A stretch of DNA of 64,000 bases from the NCBI RefSeq assembly GCF_018873765.1, contig NC_057922.1, positions 12,227,563 through 12,291,562 of the forward strand. The letters are read 5' to 3'. The position numbers were made by a program, and so were the translations under genes. Origin of the DNA: Telopea speciosissima (Eukaryota > Streptophyta > Magnoliopsida > Proteales > Proteaceae). Below the pieces are notes generated by a model. It worked only from the letters and a program-made list of their open reading frames with translations, was not told where the DNA came from and ran no database searches. Positions 57,001 to 64,000 of the stretch are shown here, one piece after another. Position 1 is the stretch's first letter, and each line of letters opens with the position of its first letter.

Positions 57001-58565
57001 GAATACATCAACTTTTTTGGTGCATAAGATAAACCTATTTAGTATGGCTAAAACAATCAATAAAGGTGACGAACCACAGGTAACCAGAGGTGGAAATACA
57101 ATGGGCAGGGCCCCACACATCATAATGTATTAAACCAAATGGAATAAGACTTCTATTATCTGAAATGGGATAAACAACCCGAGTTTGCTTGGCAAAAATG
57201 CAAGCATCACAAGAAAAATTGTTTGGGTTACAACTCTTAACTAAATTGGGAAATAAAGCAGATAAAACTCGTAGAGGAGGGTGGCCAAGTCGTCAATGCC
57301 ACCTATGCAGTTCGGCCAAGGTTGAAGCCAAAAATTCCAGGAGGGTAGCCTGAGAAAGCTAATGTGGGAGATGGAGAACTTTCCAACATGTAGAGACCAC
57401 CAAGCACCTTACCACTCCAATCGTATGACCCGTTTCCAAGTCCTGAAAAAGACAATGGGTAGGAAAGAAAGTTACTTTGTAGTACAAATCACAAGTGAGG
57501 CTACTAATAGATAATACATTAGTAGTAAATTTTGGAACATGCAAAATGGAAGAAAGACACAAGGAAGGAGTATACTTAATGGTGCCCTTCCTAGAAACAG
57601 AGGAAAGGGAACCATCAACGACCCAGACTTTATTGTTACCAGACAATGGCAAATATTTAAAAAATTGAGTAAAAGAACTTGTCATGTGATCAGTGGCACT
57701 AGAGTCAATGATCCAAGAGTTGGACATGACTGAGGTGCAATTTCCACTAAAAATACCTGGTGTGGGTGTGGGTGAAGGTGAAGAAGTGGAAGTAGATGAT
57801 CCAAGAGTGGGAAGTACTGGCAAAGAGGTAGTCAAAGCAGCAAAGGGCGCTGGTGAAGAAGTGGTGTCAAGCCGAGCCATCAAATGACGAAGATGCTGGT
57901 TAAATTCCTCTTGGGAAAGGGGTTGATCAAACATGGTGTCCTCAGATGAAGTTTGATTAGCCCGAGCAGTGGTACAACGTCCTTGACCACGCCCTCGTAT
58001 ATCATTGGGGGCGCCCATGAAGCTTCCAACATTTTTCTCGAGTGTGTTGTTCCTTGTCACAAAAATCACACTTCACCGGTGAGCGATCTACAGTAGAACG
58101 GTTGCTTGTAGTACGAGGAGGAACCCCATAAGATGTCTGATATGAGCTGGTGAGAAGGGCAGATCGCTCCTGGGTAACTGGATGAACCATAGAAGTGCGA
58201 CGACTTTCCTCTGATTGCACCATAGGATATGCCTGTTCAAGAGTAGTGAAGGGATCACGATTCAAGACAGTAGCGCGAATCTGATCATACTCCATATTTA
58301 GGCAAACAAGGAAATCACATACTCGGAGACCTTCTTCCCACTTCTTGAAGGCAGTAGCATCAACATCACAAATAGCGGTAAAAGGCCCATAAAAATCCAG
58401 TTGTTGCCACATGCCACGCAGTTTAGAATAATATTGAGAGAGGGATAATTCTTGCTGCTTTGTGACATGTATCATCTGACGGAGCTCATAACACTGGGCA
58501 GTATTACCAATCTGAGAGTAAGTGTCATTGGCCGTCTTCCAAATCTTGGCAGCAGTGTCGAGAAG
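54030..58565 (-). mobile_element. Broken Ty1/copia LTR retrotransposon (fossil)
   Basis: On the minus strand the parts appear in copia order: gag with a CCHC-type knuckle (about 58562-58000), a protease-like region (about 58000-57360), integrase (about 57230-56520), reverse transcriptase with the YVDDI signature (about 55910-54980), RNase H (about 54850-54524) and a purine tract ending at 54517. The 3' LTR starts TGTTGTAATAAGG at 54516 and runs toward about 54030, where its end is not clear. Integrase before reverse transcriptase marks Ty1/copia. The element is broken at several places. Its 5' end is not seen because another LTR element interrupts gag at 58566. Age is moderate to old. Confidence 0.85.
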
Positions 58566-60190
58566 TGATGTAGATTTATCACCAAACTGGGTTTCTTTGC
58601 TTAGAAATAAGTCTAGGGTTGGGTTATATACATGTTGAGCCTTTGATCTCATGCGTTTTCAATGTAATAGGCTACTTTTATGGGCTTATTATGGGCTTAA
58701 CTATGGGTAATAAGGTTACATACGTGATTAGCTAGTCGATTTCTTTTTTATTTGGTTAGTGGTCATGTGATCACTTAAGTGATCATGTGACTTGGTTAAG
58801 TGGTCATGTGACTATTTAATTGTTAAGTTGGGCTGGATTAGGACTCTATAAGTCCAGCCATGTTTTGAGTCTATTTCCTTCAGTATTTTAGTTTCCTAGT
58901 CAGTTTAGGTTACCTAATAGGTTAAGGATTGTGTTAGGTCCATTTTGCTAGGAGTCTATTTTTTAGTCTTTTATACAAGGTTGTAAGGGGGGCAAGAATT
59001 GAACATGAATTTTGATATTAATGAAAAGTTTTTGCTGCTCTTCTTCTCCATTGAAGATTTTTGTCTTGTGTTTGATCAAGGCTGGTGGGATCGGTGTTTG
59101 ATCCGATTGACACCTTGCGGTGGAAAGCCTAGGTGGTTCGTTGGTGGGACTGGTGTGTGATCCAATTGACACCTTGCAGTGTGAAGCCCGGGTGGTTCTT
59201 TGAAGTTTTCTTTCAGTTGTTTGAAGATCTCCTTCAAGTTCAAGATCAAGATTCAATCTTTATTCAAGAACATCAACCAAACAAGCTGTTGCCAAGATTT
59301 CTCTGCAACGATACTAAGTTTGATCCATCCCATCAATACCTATTCTTCTCCTAATCCTCCAAACCACCCCAAAATCCTAATTTTCCCACTCATCTCCCAA
59401 AATTCTTAAAAAACCATTCAGCTAACAACACCTTCACATAATTGGATCAAGTATTCTCCTACCCAATTGGAATACTTGAACCAAGCTGTTTCCCATTACC
59501 CCATTCAAACCACAACATCCCACCTATTTCTGGAGATCATCCTATTACCCAAATTCTTCACAGACCAATCCAACTATCAGAAACACACCATAACTGAATC
59601 GAATTTCATTCCCTACACTAGGAATAATCGATCCAAACCCTAGCCCCAAATTCTCATCCTAAACCCTAGATCCCCTTCTTTTCCTTTTTTCCAAAACCGG
59701 AAACTCTAAATCTAAACCTAAGTTGCTGCCCATTCAAATTTACAGACTTCCATCTATCAAAACATCTCAGGACCTTCACTGATAGACTCCCCGACTTTGA
59801 CTTGACACAAACCGTACATCAAACCATAACCCTAATTTCACCAAAAACCCTATTTTTGACCTAGCTGATTCACCTGTTCATAACAGATCCTAGTTTACTG
59901 GCTCCTAGTTGACCCCCTACCAATCTTGGACTACATTAAGTGGTATCAAAGTGATGAATGAACAGGGTCAGCCTTTGCCGCCAACAGCAATTGACCCTAT
60001 GGCAAAGGTTATCGAGATGTTTCAACAGTTACAAGCTGATCAGAAAGCTATGAATGAGAGGTTGCAATTAAATGAGCAACAGCAAGTTACTCCTTTCAGG
60101 GACAGCAATCTGCCCATGGAAGAGGACATATATCAGATTCACTCCCTAGTTCATCACCCAAATAAAAGGAACATAGAATATATACCTTAA
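58566..60190 (+). mobile_element. 5' LTR and gag start of a second LTR element (fossil)
   Basis: A 1373-bp LTR (58566-59938) starts TGATGTAG and ends CTACATTA. A primer-binding site, TGGTATCAAAG, follows at 59941. A short gag-like beginning (MAKVIEMFQQLQADQKAMNE) runs to about 60190, after which the element is lost. A TATA-like CTCTATAAG lies near 58844. The same LTR ends occur in the solo LTRs at 20106 and 25086. It is inserted into the gag region of the copia element on the opposite strand, so it is the younger of the two. It is incomplete; superfamily undetermined. Confidence 0.7.
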
Positions 60191-61312
60191 AGTATTCACA
60201 ACTAGGGATAGAGCTGGCACTCTATTCATATGGTTGTCGCGCTGTGTGTTCTAAGGACTGGTGATTCTAGACACAAGTGTGAGTACATATATATGTATGT
60301 ATCAAATTGGATCACTTGAAAATCTGGAATGGATTACTGTTAGATGGCCAGGGACAAGATTCTTTGTAATAGTTCATGATTGGTCCCCTAACCTAAGAGG
60401 TCCTCATCATTTCAGCTGAGTATTATGCGCTTTGGTGTACTAACGTTTGATGTAGATAGCCTATATATCAGTGTGCTGGGTGTATGGTATTTATTTGTGA
60501 ATGAAAGAGATGCTTAACAAGGAATCCACTTCCCATATTTGGGAGAAAATCGAGTGGGAGGTATCTAATTATGATTGGACAGAAATTCCTAGCTCGGTGG
60601 CATGTTTTGTAAATAGTTTGCAAAAGAGTTGAAAATATAATTATTGATTAATATTATATTTAAAAGAGTTTTGAAAATCTTTTTACGTCCAATCAATGAT
60701 CAAGAGTCTCTATATGTGATGTTTCGATGGATAATGGATTAGGATGGTGATGGTAATCAGTTCCACAACTGTAGGTCCATTATGCGAGATTGTAAAGTGG
60801 GGGAACTAAATTGTAATAGAATTATTTCATTGGGACTTAAATGTTATTTGTACTTAAAGTTGTCCTTATTTTCAATTATCTTTGTTTCTTAAGTGTTAAG
60901 AAATAAAGATAGAATTGGATAGAGATGATTGAGTAGGTTCATCCAATATGATCCCATCACTTGACATCTTGACTGACACAAGGATAGAGGGCACTAAAAG
61001 CTATAAATAAGCAGTAGAGGAGGTGAAAGATGAGACATCCAACCTGCATTAGTTAGTCTCTGTCTCTCTCGCTCCCTAGTGAGTATTGAGAGAGATTTCT
61101 ACTGCTGGTCTTGTTCAAGGGTTGTATGAAGAGTAGTTCGTTCCTGTAGTGAGCCGCTTGCTTAAGTGCTGTATTCCTTTGGATAATTTGCAATTGTGGA
61201 CTAATAGGTAAGCCTAAGTCCCTCTTTGTGATGGTGACTACCCAATGATACATGATGCACGATTCTAGGATTTAAATGATTAAAGTTAGCACATATTTCC
61301 GACAAATTGGAT
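60191..61312. other. Repeat-like intergenic DNA
   Basis: No gene. The stretch from about 60860 to 61250 has the style of an LTR, with TATAAATAA near 61001, but the ends could not be fixed. Confidence 0.3.
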
Positions 61313-61320
61313 ATCAGAAA

Positions 61321-62031
61321 CATGGATTAAATTATCACACTGTATCGTATCGGTATAGAGTGTATCGGTATTGACAGGTATCGATATGATACAGGCTGAT
61401 CCGTATATATATTTTTTTAAAACATTAGGTATCGATAGGTATCATAATGTATTGGCCGATACGGCTCGATACGTACAGATACTCGAGGATACGTCCATTT
61501 AAGGGTATAAAAAAAATTATGTATCGATACATATCGCCAGCCAATACGATGCAATACATATCCAGCACCATCAAAACCAAAAAAGGGCTTCAGTTTACAA
61601 ACCCGAGAATAGAACTGGTGGATTCTTTTTCACCCAAATTGATTTTTAGCCCCTCTTCTTTCAAATCGGTGAGTTAGGGCTTTTATTCCTTGGTGAAAAA
61701 AGAATCAAATCAAGAAAACAAACTTCACTTTGGTTGAATCAACATTCATAAATCTCGGATTGAAGAACTCCACAGAAAAGGTATGAAACCTCATCCTTTA
61801 CAACTTTCAATTGAATGCACTTGTCTCATTATATGTAGTTCTTCATTTAAGTGTTTGTACATGATTTGTGTTATATATTGCTTATTTATAGTGTTTTATT
61901 GCTTCAAAAGTGTATTTCCATGCATATCTTGACCATTTCTATGTGTATCTTGCGTATCTCTGATCCAACACGATACATCTGTTAAAATAACCCTGCTGAT
62001 ATGATACACGGTACCGATACTTTAATCCTTG
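61321..62031. mobile_element. hAT-like non-autonomous element, family C
   Basis: The 711-bp element begins CATGGATTAAATTATC, and its right end complement begins CAAGGATTAAAGTATC. ATCAGAAA flanks it on both sides (61313-61320 and 62032-62039), a perfect 8-bp duplication. Both end regions are dense in GTATCG/CGATAC motifs. It has no coding capacity. Confidence 0.7.
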
Positions 62032-62151
62032 ATCAGAAACTCATTAAAGTTGATTCAAACAGTTTTCAAAATTTCAGACTATAAGTTAGAAGCAATAAAC
62101 AAACAGATGTATGAGTTTGATGTGCAGACTAGAACAGAGTAGAGAGGAAAC

Positions 62152-62299
62152 CATAGTTGTCAAGGCACCTAGGCGAACCAAGCCCCGACCGAGGGGCCAA
62201 AAAAACAAGGTCACAAGTTGTCGCCTAGGAGACCAAGGTGACACCAGTAAACAAAGCAAGAGAAAGGCGCCTGGGCTAGGCGACGCCTTGACAACTATG
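62152..62299. mobile_element. hAT-like MITE, family A
   Basis: The 148-bp element begins CATAGTTGTCAAGGC and ends GCCTTGACAACTATG. Perfect 8-bp duplications GAGGAAAC lie at 62144-62151 and 62300-62307. The interior carries CCTAGGCG-type palindromes. The ends match 22177-22286 and 28671-29288. Confidence 0.8.
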
Positions 62300-62307
62300 G
62301 AGGAAAC

Positions 62308-64000
62308 TAGAGAATAAAAAAGAACTAGAAGAAGAATAGCAGTAGAGAGATATCATCTGGTTGTAGAAGGACCAGAACTAGAAGAAGAAGATTAAGAGAG
62401 CAGTCAGCCAGATGTGGAACACTCCAGTCCCTATGCATAGTACATACAACATAGTAGCAAAACACTTCATAAGCTTAAAATTCTATTACTCATAACATGT
62501 CTGATTGATGGGGGTGTATAAATATATGTATATAAATATATAACATTTTAAATTTCCAAAACTAACTCATAAAATGACTCCTAATCACTCTCATACGCTG
62601 ACTTAACTTAAATAGACTCAAGCGGAACTCTTAAAACCTATTAAGTATCCTAATCTAACTTATAATTTAGAATTCAAGACGCTTTCTAGTTTCTACTATA
62701 TTCTCATGCCCAGATCTCACCCCCACCTTATGGGCTTGTGTTTAAGGCCCATTACAAGATTAACCCCATAAACAAGTGACCAGAGACCCCATATAACCCA
62801 TTCATGGTCCAAAATTTGGCCTTCCTAAGCCCAATCGGGCAATCTCAACTGCGTCAGGTCAATTTTATGCAACCAGTGTAGCTGCATCATTATGCATAGT
62901 AATGCATTGTTTTTAAACACTTACTCCGGTGCCCCAAGAAACGGTGATGGGGAGAGGGCCACATTTGTGGATTAATAATGAATTGGAGATTAGCCCCTTG
63001 AGACCTTGGCACAAAAGAGAGACTCCAATTCATTTTGTAGAAGAAGAGATTTTCCAGGTTAGAGCATGAGATTGTAATATCTGGGACTGAGATTACAATT
63101 TATCTGTAAAGATGCAGCACAAACAGAAGGAAACTCTTGTGTACAGGAGTGGGTGCTTTGATATGATGATGGGAAAGCAAATGTTATGCAAATTGGTATC
63201 CTTAAAACACAAAGGGGAAATATACAACAAAATAAAGGGGGAAATTACAACTATGGTCCTAACATCAAGGTAACTATGAGAGAGTATACCGTTGATCCTT
63301 GTAGGAGCCATGGTCACGTGACTACTAAAAATTTCATATTTCCCTTATCAAAGAGAGAATATGGTGCAGAACCTACGCAATACCAGAGGAAGAAAAAACC
63401 TTCTGAAGCCTGTGGTTCTGAAACTAGGAATTCTATTTCTAGCCTCTTATGCAGTTCTATTTTAGTTTTCTTTTCCTATTTTGATTGTTAGTAGTTGTTT
63501 TATGGATTAGGAATCTATACGTCCAGTCTTGTTTTGGTTTGGTTTTCTTTATTATATTTTAGAGTCCTAGTTGATTTAGGACCTCCAAAACTGTATGTCG
63601 ATTGGAGTCGTCAATTTTGGTTTTGATTTTCTTTCCTTTCCTGTCCAGGATTGGCTTAGTTTCTGAATCAATCGCTTCTTGGGTTTTACATAGTTATAAA
63701 TACATGTAAAGGGCTACAGCCCTCCCATCGTAAAAGAGTTCAGTTTCTTCTGAAGCAAGCTGCTGTGGATTCAGTAGCATATTGGTTGATTCTGAGTGTA
63801 GCTTTGGTAGAATCCAAGCCTGAGGTTTAGGTGCATTCCTAACTTAGTACCTTCTATCCTTCCCCTATATTTTTTCTTTCAATTCAGGTCAGAACTTCTT
63901 TACTTCTTTGTCTGTGATTTACTGTTCTATCATATTTTCAGTTTCAGATTTGTTGTTGAGATAGAATTCTGTCTACTAAACTGATTATTGGTTATCAATC
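62308..64000. other. Intergenic, LTR-like toward the window end
   Basis: No gene. From about 63480 to the end the sequence looks like a plant LTR in plus orientation (TTATAAATACATG near 63693, then a GT-rich leader), cut by the window edge. A termini check is not possible here. Confidence 0.35.

Noticed and set aside
61321-62031. Clustered GTATCG/CGATAC repeats read as a possible CRISPR-like or satellite array
   Set aside because: The spacing is irregular, and the inverted ends plus 8-bp duplication explain it as a transposon.

Overview
This window is nuclear DNA from a flowering plant. Genes are sparse and intron-rich, coding exons are short with GT-AG splice sites, and the space between them is packed with plant transposon remnants. 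An S-protein homologue, a family best known from eudicots, points to a eudicot (possibly an early-diverging one), but I cannot name the species. There are no bacterial operons, CRISPR arrays or tRNA/rRNA genes.

I can support seven host genes. In order: DPM3, the small subunit of dolichol-phosphate mannose synthase (minus, 452-5078, 3 coding exons, 89 aa); a syntaxin-6 N-terminal-domain protein (plus, 8922-10649, 4 exons, 344 aa); a two-exon defensin-like secreted peptide (minus, 16839-17800, 64 aa); RPN12, a 26S proteasome lid subunit (plus, 18809-37770, 6 exons, 267 aa, introns up to 7.4 kb); histone H4 (plus, 43641-43952); an S-protein homologue (plus, 46279-46704); and TML, the muniscin-like subunit of the endocytic TPLATE complex (plus, 51516-53411). 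These genes do not form one pathway. They are housekeeping genes plus two small secreted proteins of possible signalling or defence roles.

Transposons dominate the rest. The clearest is a 1.73-kb Pack-MULE (34674-36399) inside RPN12 intron 5. It has 53-bp terminal inverted repeats and carries, in reverse, the promoter side, first exon and start of the first intron of a ribosomal protein S3 gene. A second long-TIR Mutator-like element (40591-42507) lies upstream of histone H4. Several non-autonomous families can be delimited by target-site duplications: three hAT-like families with 8-bp duplications, one Mutator-type MITE family of 167-191 bp with 9-10-bp duplications, a Tourist-like MITE, an Au-type SINE with a 15-bp duplication, and L1 and RTE LINE tails, two of them only 18 and about 42 bp long.

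Fossil LTR elements include solo LTRs sharing the ends TGATG(T/C)AG...CTACATTA, a miniature TRIM-like element, and a nested pair at 54.0-60.2 kb: a broken Ty1/copia element on the minus strand, interrupted in its gag region by the 5' part of another LTR element on the plus strand. All coordinates were counted by hand from the sequence and may be off by a base or two at splice sites or repeat ends.
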